This document shows positions 8,055-16,971 of a DNA stretch of 64,000 nt, one piece after another; positions within the stretch are counted from its first letter, which is position 1, and each line of letters opens with the position of its first letter. The notes beneath the pieces were generated by a model. That model saw nothing but the letters and a program-made list of their open reading frames with translations. It was not told the origin of the DNA and ran no database searches. Origin of the DNA: Thermohalobaculum sp039187815 (lineage in GTDB: Bacteria; Pseudomonadota; Alphaproteobacteria; Rhodobacterales; Rhodobacteraceae); contig JBCCZI010000002.1 of NCBI GenBank assembly GCA_039187815.1, forward strand, positions 1 through 64,000, written 5' to 3'. Position numbers and translations under genes: made by a program.

Positions 8055-8987
8055 ATGCCCATGGACCGCCCCCGATCGTTCCAAGAGATCCTGCTCCGCC
8101 TGTCGCAGTATTGGGCCGGGCAGGGCTGTGCGCTGCTCCAGCCCTATGACATGGAGGTGGGGGCCGGCACCTTCCACCCGGCGACCACCTTGCGGGCTTT
8201 GGGTCCGCGGGCTTGGGCAGCGGCCTATGTCCAGCCATCGCGTCGGCCGACCGATGGCCGCTATGGCGATAGCCCCAACCGCTGGCAGCACTACTACCAA
8301 TTCCAGGTGATGATCAAACCCTCGCCCCCCGATCTGCAGGAGCTCTATCTCGGCAGTCTCGAGGCGATCGGCCTCGGCATGGCGCTCCACGACATCCGAT
8401 TCGTCGAGGACGACTGGGAGAGCCCGACACTTGGCGCATGGGGGCTTGGCTGGGAGGTCTGGTGCGATGGCATGGAGGTCAGTCAGTTCACCTATTTCCA
8501 GCAGGTGGGCGGACATGACTGTACGCCGGTTTCGGGGGAGCTGACCTATGGCCTCGAGCGCTTGGCGATGTACGTGCTGGGCTATGACGACGGGAACGCC
8601 ATGCCCTTCAACGATCCACAGACACCCATCCCGCTGACCTATGCCGATGTCTTCCGCGAGGCCGAGGCGCAGTACGCCCGTTGGAACTTCGACGTCGCAG
8701 ATACGGCCATGCTGATGCGCCATTTCGAGGATGCCGAAGCGGAGTGCGCCCGGGTGTTGGCCGAGCCCGCCCTCGATCCCAAAACCGGACGGCACATCGT
8801 GATGGCGCAACCGGCCTATGACCAATGCATCAAGGCCTCGCATCTCTTCAATCTGCTGGATGCGCGTGGCGTGATCAGCCCGACCGAGCGCCAAGCCTAT
8901 ATCGCGCGGGTTCGCGCGCTGGCCAAGGCTTGTGCCGATGCCTTTGTCCAAACCGAGGCCGGCGGTGCCGAGCGCCCATGCCCCTAA
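8055..8987 (+). CDS. glyQ: glycyl-tRNA synthetase alpha subunit
   Basis: This is the catalytic subunit of the bacterial alpha2-beta2 glycyl-tRNA synthetase, forming glycyl-adenylate and charging tRNA-Gly. The 310 residues carry the typical family blocks: QYWAGQGCALLQPYDMEVG near the N-terminus, AAAYVQPSRRPTDGRYG, NRWQHYYQFQVMIKPSP, VSQFTYFQQVGG and TYGLERLAMY (class II motif 3). Start is ATG 8055, with an in-frame ATG two codons on. The partner glyS lies 2.9 kb downstream, with an inverted marC, a DUF6446 gene and gltS in between. The last 4 bp overlap the end of marC. Confidence 0.96.
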   Translation: MPMDRPRSFQEILLRLSQYWAGQGCALLQPYDMEVGAGTFHPATTLRALGPRAWAAAYVQPSRRPTDGRYGDSPNRWQHYYQFQVMIKPSPPDLQELYLGSLEAIGLGMALHDIRFVEDDWESPTLGAWGLGWEVWCDGMEVSQFTYFQQVGGHDCTPVSGELTYGLERLAMYVLGYDDGNAMPFNDPQTPIPLTYADVFREAEAQYARWNFDVADTAMLMRHFEDAEAECARVLAEPALDPKTGRHIVMAQPAYDQCIKASHLFNLLDARGVISPTERQAYIARVRALAKACADAFVQTEAGGAERPCP

Positions 8988-9619
8988 CCCGCGAGGCCCG
9001 GCAGCAACGCCTTTGCGCCCGTCGCGATCATGCCGACGGCGATTGCGGCCAGAATCATGCCCATCAGCCGGGTCATTACAACGCGCAAGGTTTGGCCGAG
9101 CATATGGCCGATCACACTGGCCGAGAGCAGCACAACGCCCAGCAAGGCCGTCACGCCGCCGAGCCCGACCCAGAAGGCGAGCGTTTGCGCTGCGCCATCG
9201 GCCTCACCTGCAAAGACCAGGATCGTGGTGATCGATCCAGGGCCGACCAGGATCGGAAAGGTCATGGGGTAAAAGGCGATCTGCGCCAGCTCGTCGTGGT
9301 GGGCTTGCTCGGCCTTCGTCCCGTGGTGCGCACTGCTGTCCTGGCCGTTCAGCATGCCAAGCCCGATTGTGAGCACCACCAGACCACCCGCAAGACGGAA
9401 CTCGTCGACCCCGATGTCGAAGAGCGCCAGGATGGCCTGGCCGGCAAGCGCGACAACCGTGCACATGGCGGCGACACCCGCAAGAACGCCCAAGGCCGTG
9501 CGTCGGATTTCAGAATCGCTCTGGCCTTGCGTCAGCGACAAAAAGATCGGCAGATTCGTGAACGGGTTCATGATGGCAAACAGGCCGCCGGCGACTTTCA
9601 TCAGGAAAACCGTGTCCAC
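8984..9619 (-). CDS. MarC/UPF0056 family inner-membrane protein
   Basis: A 211-residue protein with six hydrophobic helices. Family marks are FAIMNPFTNLPIFLSLT in the first span and YPMTFPILVGPGSITTI in the centre, which match the two P-F/P-G-S repeats of MarC proteins. The transported or sensed molecule is unknown; the old link to multiple antibiotic resistance is not supported. It converges on glyQ with a 4-bp overlap of the coding ends, and its start faces a 461-bp gene-free stretch. Confidence 0.88.
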   Translation of the reverse strand: MDTVFLMKVAGGLFAIMNPFTNLPIFLSLTQGQSDSEIRRTALGVLAGVAAMCTVVALAGQAILALFDIGVDEFRLAGGLVVLTIGLGMLNGQDSSAHHGTKAEQAHHDELAQIAFYPMTFPILVGPGSITTILVFAGEADGAAQTLAFWVGLGGVTALLGVVLLSASVIGHMLGQTLRVVMTRLMGMILAAIAVGMIATGAKALLPGLAG

Positions 9620-9896
9620 CTGATCCCTCCCTCTTCTTCTGCTGAACGTCTAGCATCTGGTGCCTCGTCATTGCCATCAGATTGGAGCCGCATCAGAACG
9701 GGGACTGATCTCATTTTGCGGGACGATTGGGAGATGGCATCGGAGTGTGTTGGGTCTTTCGGAGATCTACAGGTCCCTGCAATAACGGCGTATTGGGCGC
9801 GCAGCGTTCTGGAAAGTAGGGCCGATCGGCCGTTAAGACGTACGCCGCGGAAGGGGCATTTGCTCGCAACAGACGGTCCATGCGCGACCGACCAAA

Positions 9897-9946
9897 CGCC
9901 GCGTCCGATGTCCCGCGCCTGCTGCGGTCATGCCCGCGGCGCGCGG
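9897..9946 (-). repeat. dispersed ~50-bp intergenic repeat, copy 1
   Basis: On the minus strand the unit begins CCGCGCGCCGCGGGCATG and ends GGGACATCGGACGCGGCG. It is exactly 50 bp, like the copy at 30299-30348, and differs from that copy mainly in the middle 11 bases. Ends of the type CCGCGG and CGCGG can pair imperfectly, so a hairpin is possible. Confidence 0.75.
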
Positions 9947-10001
9947 TTGTCCGGGCGCACCGGGGCCACCGATCCCCGGTGCCGCCGTCGCACCGGGTCG
10001 A

Positions 10002-10050
10002 GGCCGCCGCGGGTGCTGTGCCTGACGCCGTCGCGCGGCCCGACGCGGCG
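10002..10050 (+). repeat. dispersed ~50-bp intergenic repeat, copy 2
   Basis: A 49-bp unit with left end GGCCGCCGCGGG and right end CCCGACGCGGCG, followed by CTCTGAG. It lies 55 bp from copy 1 in inverted orientation and 30 bp before the DUF6446 start codon. Confidence 0.65.
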
Positions 10051-10080
10051 CTCTGAGACAGCCACTGCTGGGAGAGACCG

Positions 10081-10515
10081 ATGACGGGTCGGATGATCGT
10101 GATCGGGCTGGTCGGCTTTGCCGCTCTGTTCGGGCTTGGGCTCTGGTACGCGCAATTCTACGCGTTTTACGAGGAAACCACTGCACAAGAGGTCGAGATC
10201 AACGGTGTTGCCTATTCGGTCGCCGACTGGACGGGGATTGATGCCAGCTCATCTCCGCTGAAGCTCAGGGCCTGTTTCCAGCTTGCCGAGACGCCAGAGG
10301 CTCCGCTTGCACCCGAGCCCACGCCGCTGGTCGCGCCGCCTTGGTTCGACTGCTTTGACGCCGGCGCCATCGACGCTGCGCTGCGGGCCGGCGAGGCCGT
10401 CGCTTATCTGGCAGCGCGCGAGGAGGCTCTTGGCGTCAACCGGATCGTCGTGCGTTATCCGGATGGCCGCGCGTTCATGTGGCGCCAGCTCAACGAGCGG
10501 TACGCCAACCAATAG
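10081..10515 (+). CDS. DUF6446 family membrane-anchored protein
   Basis: A 144-residue protein with one N-terminal membrane span (residues 5-25) ending in WYAQFYAFYEE, then a soluble domain with two Cys (in LRACFQ and WFDCFD) and the C-terminal block RIVVRYPDGRAFMWRQLNE. This matches small DUF6446 proteins, which in Rhodobacterales sit between glyQ and glyS. Function is unknown; the domain probably faces the periplasm. A GGGAGAG ribosome site precedes the ATG. gltS follows 24 bp later. Confidence 0.75.
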   Translation: MTGRMIVIGLVGFAALFGLGLWYAQFYAFYEETTAQEVEINGVAYSVADWTGIDASSSPLKLRACFQLAETPEAPLAPEPTPLVAPPWFDCFDAGAIDAALRAGEAVAYLAAREEALGVNRIVVRYPDGRAFMWRQLNERYANQ

Positions 10516-10539
10516 CGTGCGCAACCGCGAGGGCCCAGG

Positions 10540-11769
10540 ATGGATCTGACAACCGACCCCGCTGTCATCCGCATCGACGCCTTTATCGCGTTGACCCTTG
10601 GGATCGTCGTGTTCTTCGTTGGCGAGCGGCTCACTCAGCGCTTTCCGATCCTGGATGTCTATAGCATCCCGCGCCCGGTCAGCGGAGGCATCCTCGCGGC
10701 GCTTCTTGGTCTGGCGGTGGTGCTGGCCACCGGCCGGACGCTCAGCTTTGATCTGGCCGCCCGCGACGTGCTGCTGGTCTATTTCTTCACGACCGTCGGA
10801 CTGAATGCGCGGCTTGACGACCTGATGCGCGGAGGGCCGGTGCTGGCGCTGATGCTCGCCCTGACGATTGGCTTCATGGTGCTGCAAAACGTAGTCGGCG
10901 TGTTGGCGGCCCTGCTTTGGGGATTGCCGCTGCCGGCTGGCGTGATGATGGGCACCGCGGCGCTGATCGGCGGGCACGGTACGGCGATCGCATGGGGGCC
11001 GACGCTCGAGACCCAGTACGGCGTGGCCGGGGCGGCCGAGCTCGGTATCGCCTCGGCCACCATCGGCTTGATCCTGGCGAGCCTGATCGGAGGACCGCTG
11101 GCCAAAGGTCTGATCGAAGGGCGCAAGCTGGCCCCGGTCGATAGCGGCGCGGAATCGGGTCCGACCGCATCCGAGGAGGCACCAAGAACGGCCCAGGACC
11201 CGATCACCAATCTCGGGCTATTGCGCAGCATCCTCTGGATCCACATCGCCGTGATCTTCGGGTTTTCTGTCTTCGAGGGGCTGGAGGCCGCCGGCGTCAA
11301 GCTGCCGCTCTTCGTGCCCTGCCTGCTTGCGGGGATCGTGCTGACCAACACGGTGCCGCGGATCCTGCCGCGCTATGAGTGGCCAACCGGCCGAGCAGCG
11401 ATGGCGCTGGTCGCCGAGTTTAGCCTGTCGGTTTTCTTGTCTATGTCCTTGATGAGCATGGAGCTTTGGACGCTCGCCGCCAGCGCGGGCGTCCTAGCCA
11501 CCGCCATGGTGCTGCAAACGCTGGCTGCGGTGCTGTTCATCCGCGCCGTGCTCTTTCGCATCATGGGGCGCGACTATGTCGCTGCCGTGCTTTCGGCCGG
11601 GTTCGCCGGTTTTGCTCTGGGGGCTACGCCCACTGCGATCGCCAACATGACCGCGGTCACGCGGCGCTATGGGCCGGCGCCGCTTGCCTTCATCGTGCTG
11701 CCGCTCGTCTCGGCCTTCTTCGTCGATCTGGTCAATGCGGTTCTGATCCAGATGGTCGTGGGCCTCTGA
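10540..11769 (+). CDS. gltS: sodium/glutamate symporter
   Basis: A 409-residue polytopic membrane protein of the GltS (ESS) family, which imports glutamate with sodium. Two inverted halves, each with about five spans, are separated by a hydrophilic loop near residues 195-225. GGHGTAIAWGP in the first half and GFALGATPTAIANM in the second are the paired re-entrant-loop motifs of this family. It lies on the same strand as glyS, 79 bp upstream of it, and may be cotranscribed; its position between glyQ and glyS is unusual. Confidence 0.93.
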   Translation: MDLTTDPAVIRIDAFIALTLGIVVFFVGERLTQRFPILDVYSIPRPVSGGILAALLGLAVVLATGRTLSFDLAARDVLLVYFFTTVGLNARLDDLMRGGPVLALMLALTIGFMVLQNVVGVLAALLWGLPLPAGVMMGTAALIGGHGTAIAWGPTLETQYGVAGAAELGIASATIGLILASLIGGPLAKGLIEGRKLAPVDSGAESGPTASEEAPRTAQDPITNLGLLRSILWIHIAVIFGFSVFEGLEAAGVKLPLFVPCLLAGIVLTNTVPRILPRYEWPTGRAAMALVAEFSLSVFLSMSLMSMELWTLAASAGVLATAMVLQTLAAVLFIRAVLFRIMGRDYVAAVLSAGFAGFALGATPTAIANMTAVTRRYGPAPLAFIVLPLVSAFFVDLVNAVLIQMVVGL

Positions 11770-11848
11770 GCCTTGGCCAAGCCGGGCGCGCTTGTGTAAG
11801 AGGCGGGCGGGACGTGCCGGCCACGGACCGTCGACCGATGGAGGACCC

Positions 11849-13942
11849 ATGCCAGACCTGTTGCTCGAGCTCTTCTCCGAGGAGATTCCGGCCCGGATGC
11901 AGGCCCGTGCGGCCGAGGATCTCGAGCGCCTCGTAACCGATGCGCTGGTGGAGGCGGGGCTGACCTATGCCCATGCGGCAGCCTTTGCCGGGCCGCGTCG
12001 CCTCACGCTGTCGCTGACGGAGCTGCCCACGCGCACGCCGGATCGGCGGGAGGAGCGCAAGGGCCCGCGCGCCGACGCGCCAGAGAAAGCAATCCAGGGG
12101 TTCTTGCGCTCGACGGGCCTGACGCGCGAGGCCTTGGAAGAGCGGTCCGATAAGAAGGGCGCCGTGTTGTTCGCCGTGCTTGAGCGGCCGGGCCGTGCTG
12201 TCGCCGAGGTCGTGGCCGAGGCGGTCGAGGCGGCCGTGCGCGGCTTTCCGTGGCCGAAATCCATGCGCTGGGGGGCAGGGCGCCTGCGCTGGGTGCGGCC
12301 GCTCCGATCAATCCTCTGCATCCTCAGCGATGAGGCGGGCGCCGCGATCGTACCGCTCGAGATCGACGGTCTTGAGGCATCCGATCGGACCCGGGGCCAC
12401 CGCGTGCACGGCCCCGAACCGGTCCAGGTGGCGGGCTTTGAGGACTATGAGGCCAAGCTCCGCGCCGCCCATGTGCTGCTCGACCCAAACGAGCGGGCCG
12501 AGACCATCTGGCATGATGCGCAACACCTCTCTTTTGCGTCAGGCTTGGAGGTGGTTGAGGACCGCGGCCTGTTGACCGAGGTTGCGGGCCTCGCGGAATG
12601 GCCCGTCACGCTCATGGGTGAGATCGGCGCAGAGTTCCTGGATCTGCCCGCCGAGGTGCTGCAGACCTCGATGCGCGAGCACCAGAAATTCTTCTCGGTG
12701 CGCAATCCGTCCACGGGGCGGATCGAGCGCTTTGTCACAGTGGCGAATGTGGTGGCGCCCGATGGGGGCGCTGCGATCCTGGCCGGCAATCGCCGCGTCC
12801 TGGCCGCGCGCCTGGCCGATGCGATGTTCTTTTGGAACAATGATTTGCGGACGGTGCGTGCTGCGGGGCTCGAAGGTATGGCCGCACCGCTCAGCCAGGT
12901 CGTCTTCCATGCCAAGCTCGGCTCGCAAGCCGATCGCATCGCACGCATCGAGGCGCTGACGCGCGAGATCGCCCCGACCGTCGGCGCCGATCCGGACCAG
13001 GCGGCGTTGGCAGCACGCATTTGCAAATCTGACCTCGCCTCTGAGATGGTCTTCGAGTTTCCTGAACTCCAGGGCGTGATGGGCGGCTATTATGCCGCCA
13101 AGGCAGGCTTGCCCCCGCCAGTCGCCGCCGCCTGTGCCGCGCATTACCGCCCGCTCGGCCCCTCGGATGCTGTCCCGACCGAGCCCGTCTCGGTCGCCGT
13201 GGCGCTGGCCGACAAGATCGACATGCTGACCGGCTTCTGGGCCATCGACGAGAAACCCACAGGCTCCAAAGACCCCTTCGCGCTCCGACGCGCCGCCCTC
13301 GGTGTCGTCCGCACGATCCTGACCGGCAAACACCGCGCCGCCTTGCGCGAGATCTTGCTGATGGGCCTCAACCGCATCGTGGTCTCCGACGGCGCAGTCA
13401 CTGCTTCTGCCCTGGCCGACGATCTGATGGCCTTCTTCGCCGATCGCCTGAAGGTCGTGCTGCGCGACGAAGGGATCCGCCACGACGCCATCGATGCGGG
13501 CTTCCAACTCGGCGGCCAAGATGATCTGGTCTTGCTGGTCGCACGGGTTCGGGCTCTGCGGGTCTTTCTCGAGACCGAGGACGGCACGAACCTGCTCTCC
13601 GGCTACACCCGCGCCTCCAACATCCTCGAGGCGGAGGAAAAGAAGGACGGGGTCGAATACTCCTATCCACCCGATGGCAAGTTCGCCGAGCAGGACGAGG
13701 AGCGCGCGCTGTTCGCCGCCCTGGACGCCGCCGAGCCGGCCATCGCCGCGGCCCTGGCCCGCGAAGACTTCCAGGTCGCCATGGCCGAGATGGCCAGGCT
13801 CCGCGCGCCGGTGGATGCCTTCTTCGACGCCGTGCTGGTCAATGCTGAGAACGCCATCGTTCGTCGCAACCGGCTCTGCCTGCTGTCGCGCGTGCGGGCC
13901 GCCATGCGCCCCCTCGCCGTCTGGGAAGCCATTGAGGGATGA
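11849..13942 (+). CDS. glyS: glycyl-tRNA synthetase beta subunit
   Basis: A 697-residue tRNA-binding subunit partner of GlyQ. The N-terminus MPDLLLELFSEEIPARMQ is the family signature, followed by the FAGPRRL block, LQTSMREHQKFF and RVLAARLADAMFFW. The C-terminal half holds the HD-like and anticodon-binding parts (for example LADKIDMLTGFW and DPFALRRAALGVVR). The ATG at 11849 is chosen because GGAGGA precedes it and the homologous start is M-P-x-L-L-L-E. The stop overlaps the next gene in an ATGA. Confidence 0.96.
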   Translation: MPDLLLELFSEEIPARMQARAAEDLERLVTDALVEAGLTYAHAAAFAGPRRLTLSLTELPTRTPDRREERKGPRADAPEKAIQGFLRSTGLTREALEERSDKKGAVLFAVLERPGRAVAEVVAEAVEAAVRGFPWPKSMRWGAGRLRWVRPLRSILCILSDEAGAAIVPLEIDGLEASDRTRGHRVHGPEPVQVAGFEDYEAKLRAAHVLLDPNERAETIWHDAQHLSFASGLEVVEDRGLLTEVAGLAEWPVTLMGEIGAEFLDLPAEVLQTSMREHQKFFSVRNPSTGRIERFVTVANVVAPDGGAAILAGNRRVLAARLADAMFFWNNDLRTVRAAGLEGMAAPLSQVVFHAKLGSQADRIARIEALTREIAPTVGADPDQAALAARICKSDLASEMVFEFPELQGVMGGYYAAKAGLPPPVAAACAAHYRPLGPSDAVPTEPVSVAVALADKIDMLTGFWAIDEKPTGSKDPFALRRAALGVVRTILTGKHRAALREILLMGLNRIVVSDGAVTASALADDLMAFFADRLKVVLRDEGIRHDAIDAGFQLGGQDDLVLLVARVRALRVFLETEDGTNLLSGYTRASNILEAEEKKDGVEYSYPPDGKFAEQDEERALFAALDAAEPAIAAALAREDFQVAMAEMARLRAPVDAFFDAVLVNAENAIVRRNRLCLLSRVRAAMRPLAVWEAIEG

Positions 13943-14430
13943 CACATGCGAATCGCTTTGCCGAGGGCCTTGAGGACCTCCTCAGCGTTGAGGAGCTTGC
14001 GGCCATGTCAGGCTTTACCTTCATCGATGGGATCCGGGAGGGGCGCTACCCGGCGCCACCGATCGCAAGGCCCATGGGCATGCGGCTGATCGAGGTCGCC
14101 AAGGGGCGCGTGGTCTTCGAGGGCACGCCGGCCTTCGATCATTACAACCCTCTTGGTGCCGTTCATGGGGGCTGGTTCGGGACGATCCTCGACAGCTGCA
14201 TGGCCTGCGCCGTGCAGACCATGCTGCCGGCTGGGCGGGGCTACACGACGCTCGAGTACCGGGTGAACATCCTGCGCGCGGTGACGGTCGAGACAGGGCC
14301 GCTCCATGCAATCGGCGCCGTTATCCGCGTTGGACGGCGCACCGGGGTGTCCGAGGGGCATCTCGTGGATCCGCAGGGCCGCGTCTTCGCCACGGGCTCG
14401 ACCACCTGTCTGGTCATGGAGATCGGATAA
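13939..14430 (+). CDS. PaaI-type hotdog-fold thioesterase
   Basis: A 163-residue single-domain hotdog protein. HGGWFGTILDSCMACAV holds the HGG motif and the acidic residue on the central helix typical of PaaI/YdiI-type acyl-CoA thioesterases, followed by the strand TTLEYRVNILRAV. It probably hydrolyses acyl- or aryl-CoA; the substrate is unknown. Start and glyS stop overlap in ATGA, so translation is likely coupled, though no functional tie with glycyl-tRNA synthetase is evident. Confidence 0.87.
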   Translation: MTHANRFAEGLEDLLSVEELAAMSGFTFIDGIREGRYPAPPIARPMGMRLIEVAKGRVVFEGTPAFDHYNPLGAVHGGWFGTILDSCMACAVQTMLPAGRGYTTLEYRVNILRAVTVETGPLHAIGAVIRVGRRTGVSEGHLVDPQGRVFATGSTTCLVMEIG

Positions 14431-14437
14431 GTGCCGC

Positions 14438-14728
14438 ATGTCCGACCGGGATGAGATCGCCGTATCGGCCAGAATCACCGGTCGGGTGCAGGGTGTCGGC
14501 TACCGCGCCTGGTGCGCCCGAGCGGCCATGGCGTACGGTCTGCGCGGCTGGGTGCGCAACTGTGCCGATGGCTCGGTCGAAGCCCTATTCGCGGGTCCAC
14601 GCGGCAATGTTGAGGCCATGCTCCAAGCCTGCCGGCAAGGCCCGCCCCACGGCCATGTGAGCGATCTGAGCATGACCGACATGCCCCTGCCGCCTGGCCT
14701 CACCGAATTCGTGATCCGCCACCAATAG
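14438..14728 (+). CDS. acyP: acylphosphatase
   Basis: A 96-residue small alpha/beta sandwich that hydrolyses acyl phosphates. GRVQGVGYRAW holds the phosphate-binding loop and catalytic Arg, and GWVRNCADGSVE holds the catalytic Asn; both are diagnostic. It lies 7 bp after the thioesterase stop, so the pair is probably an operon tail of glyS. A dispersed repeat (14764-14811) follows the stop. Confidence 0.93.
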   Translation: MSDRDEIAVSARITGRVQGVGYRAWCARAAMAYGLRGWVRNCADGSVEALFAGPRGNVEAMLQACRQGPPHGHVSDLSMTDMPLPPGLTEFVIRHQ

Positions 14729-14763
14729 ACGCGGGCCCAGCGCCACGTGTGCTCGGCGGTTGA

Positions 14764-14811
14764 GGCCGCCGCGGGCGAAACGGCGGCGCTGCCGATCCGG
14801 TCGACGCGGCG
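14764..14811 (+). repeat. dispersed ~50-bp intergenic repeat, copy 3
   Basis: A 48-bp unit GGCCGCCGCGGGC...TCGACGCGGCG, followed by CTCTGGG. The centre CGGCGGCGCTGCCG can form its own small hairpin. It lies between the convergent acylphosphatase and enoyl-CoA hydratase-like genes. Confidence 0.65.
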
Positions 14812-14835
14812 CTCTGGGCCAGACCAGGCGCTCCG

Positions 14836-15906
14836 TCAGACCCGAAGCTCGTCCGGCCCAAGTGTGGCGAAGGCAGTCTCGACATAGGCGTTATCGGCGT
14901 CGGTCAGCCGGCTGGGCGTCCATCGCGCCGCGCCGTCCTTCTCGATGATCGTCGCCCGCACGCCTTCATAGAAATCGCCATGGGTCATGCAGAACCGGGC
15001 AAGGCGGTACTCGAGCGCCATGCACGCGGAAAAATCCAACGTGGCCCCGGCACGGATCTGCCGAAAGGCGATGCGTGTGCATGTCGGCGATTTCGTCTCG
15101 ATCACCCGGCGTTGGTCTTGGCCCCAGTCGCCAGCGGCATCCAGCGCCGCGAGCAGCGCCTCCACACTCTCGGCGCCAAACGGGCCATCGACCAGATCGA
15201 GGCTGGGATGGGGCCGATCGGCCGATATAGTGATGAGCTCCGCCTCAGGTGCCCGCAGCACGGTCAAGGGATCCAGGGAGCCCTCATCCGCAGCGTCCCA
15301 AGGACCTTCGGCCAGCCATTCGAGCGCGTCCTCAACGCTTTCGCTGTCGAGAAACACATCGCAGATCCCCGCCCGCACGCAGTCCATGCCGCGCACCCGC
15401 GCGCCCGTCAGCCCCAGCCACAACCCAAGCTTGCCCGGCAACCGCGGCAGGAACCACGTGCCGCCCACATCGGGAAAAAGCCCGATCCCGGTCTCGGGCA
15501 TGGCGAACAGCGTGCGCTCGGTCGCGATGCGCAGCGAGCCGTGGATCGCCACTCCGACGCCGCCGCCCATCACGATGCCGTCCATGATAGCGATATAGGG
15601 TTTGGGAAAGCGCTTGATCAGCGCGTTCAGGTGGTACTCGTCGGCATAAAACTGCCAGTTCGCCGCCCCTGACGCCCCGCCCGGGCGCCCAGCCTCATAA
15701 AGTGCGCGGATGTCGCCCCCGGCACAAAAGGCCCGGTCGCCGGTTCCTTGGATCGCCACCAGGGCGACGCCCGGATCCTCGGCCCAAGCGCCAAGCCGCT
15801 CGGTCATCGCATGCACCATGCCATGGGTCAGCGCATTGAGGGCCTCGGGACGGTTCAGCGTGATCAGCCCGAGGCGCCCGCGCCTCTCGAACTCCACCTC
15901 GGCCAT
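14836..15906 (-). CDS. enoyl-CoA hydratase/isomerase family protein, 3-hydroxyisobutyryl-CoA hydrolase-like
   Basis: A 356-residue crotonase-fold enzyme. GDRAFCAGGDIRALYE and AIMDGIVMGGGVGVAIHGS hold the two oxyanion-hole segments. The acidic residue in FAMPETGIGLFPDVGG and the long C-terminal extension match the 3-hydroxyisobutyryl-CoA hydrolase branch, which acts in valine breakdown. Start ATG 15906 gives the typical M-x-E-V-x-F-E-R-R-G-R-x-G opening. The frame remains open upstream only as antisense to hemB. It diverges from hemB across 72 bp. Confidence 0.88.
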   Translation of the reverse strand: MAEVEFERRGRLGLITLNRPEALNALTHGMVHAMTERLGAWAEDPGVALVAIQGTGDRAFCAGGDIRALYEAGRPGGASGAANWQFYADEYHLNALIKRFPKPYIAIMDGIVMGGGVGVAIHGSLRIATERTLFAMPETGIGLFPDVGGTWFLPRLPGKLGLWLGLTGARVRGMDCVRAGICDVFLDSESVEDALEWLAEGPWDAADEGSLDPLTVLRAPEAELITISADRPHPSLDLVDGPFGAESVEALLAALDAAGDWGQDQRRVIETKSPTCTRIAFRQIRAGATLDFSACMALEYRLARFCMTHGDFYEGVRATIIEKDGAARWTPSRLTDADNAYVETAFATLGPDELRV

Positions 15907-15978
15907 CGAGCCCCCATCTTGCTGCCGCCGACCGACCCGTGTCAGGCTTGCGCAACAGAGATACGAGGAAGCCCGCCC

Positions 15979-16971
15979 ATGCTGCAACCCGCTCCGTTTC
16001 CCCTCAGCCGCCCGCGCCGTCTGCGCCGGTCCCCCTGGATGCGCGCTCTGGTGGCCGAGACCGTCCTGACGCCGGCCGATATGATCTGGCCCTGTTTTGT
16101 GATCGAGGGAGAGAATGCCGCCCAGCCGATCGAGACCATGCCGGGCGCCGAGCGGCTGACCATCGACCGTCTGGTGGCGCAGGCCGAGGTGGCGGCGGGG
16201 CTCGGCATCCCCTGTATCGCGATCTTTCCCTACACCGAGGCCAGCAAAAAGACCGAGGCCTGCGAGGAGGCCTGGAATCCAGAAAACCTGGTTTGCCGGG
16301 CCACGCGCGCGGTCAAGGCGGCGGTCCCCGAGATCGGCGTGATGCTGGATGTGGCGCTCGATCCCTACAATGCGCTTGGCCATGATGGGATCGTGCGCGG
16401 CGACGAGATCTTGAATGATGAGACACTGGATGCGCTCGAACGGCAGACCTTGGCTCAGGCGGAGGCGGGGGCCGACATCCTCGGGCCCTCCGATATGATG
16501 GATGGGCGGGTCGCCGTGATGCGCCGGGCCCTCGAGGCCCATGACTTTGGGCAAGTCGCCATCATGAGCTATGCGGCCAAGTACGCCTCCGGTTTTTACG
16601 GCCCGTTCCGCGATGCGGTTGGCTCGGGCGGGGCGCTGAGGGGGGACAAGAAGACCTACCAGATGGATGCCGCGAACACGGATGAGGCGCTGATGGAGGT
16701 GGCGACGGACATCGCCGAGGGCGCCGATATGGTGATGGTGAAGCCGGGCATGCCCTATCTCGACATCTGCCAACGGGTGTCCGAGACGGGGACGCCGACA
16801 TTCGCCTATCAAGTCTCGGGCGAGTACGCGATGCTGAAAGCGGCCATGGGCAATGGCTGGCTGGACGGGCGCGCGGGGATGCTCGAGAGCCTGATTGCCT
16901 TCAAGCGCGCCGGCTGCCGCGGAGTGCTGACCTATTTCGCGCTGGAGGCCGCGCGCGTCTTGCGTGGCTGA
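15979..16971 (+). CDS. hemB: delta-aminolevulinic acid dehydratase (porphobilinogen synthase)
   Basis: Joins two 5-aminolevulinate molecules into porphobilinogen for haem, chlorophyll and cobalamin synthesis. The 330-residue enzyme has both Schiff-base lysines: Lys201 in SYAAKYASGFYGPFRDA and Lys255 in VKPGMPYLD. The metal loop at residues 124-137 reads DVALDPYNALGHDG, without the cysteines that bind catalytic zinc in other HemB proteins, as known for Rhodobacter-type enzymes. Start ATG 15979 follows GAGGAAG. Confidence 0.95.
   Translation: MLQPAPFPLSRPRRLRRSPWMRALVAETVLTPADMIWPCFVIEGENAAQPIETMPGAERLTIDRLVAQAEVAAGLGIPCIAIFPYTEASKKTEACEEAWNPENLVCRATRAVKAAVPEIGVMLDVALDPYNALGHDGIVRGDEILNDETLDALERQTLAQAEAGADILGPSDMMDGRVAVMRRALEAHDFGQVAIMSYAAKYASGFYGPFRDAVGSGGALRGDKKTYQMDAANTDEALMEVATDIAEGADMVMVKPGMPYLDICQRVSETGTPTFAYQVSGEYAMLKAAMGNGWLDGRAGMLESLIAFKRAGCRGVLTYFALEAARVLRG

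Larger units (their letters stand above)
9620..10080. other. 461-bp gene-free stretch with an inverted pair of dispersed repeats
   Basis: No credible coding frame lies between the marC start and the DUF6446 start. The left part (9640-9890) is poorer in GC than its surroundings and shows no feature I can name. The right part holds two copies of the roughly 50-bp dispersed repeat in opposite orientation (9897-9946 minus and 10002-10050 plus). Confidence 0.6.

Noticed and set aside
7326..8951. A 541-codon minus-strand frame across the WYL regulator and glyQ
   Set aside because: It is antisense to two well-supported genes and shows no recognisable domain.
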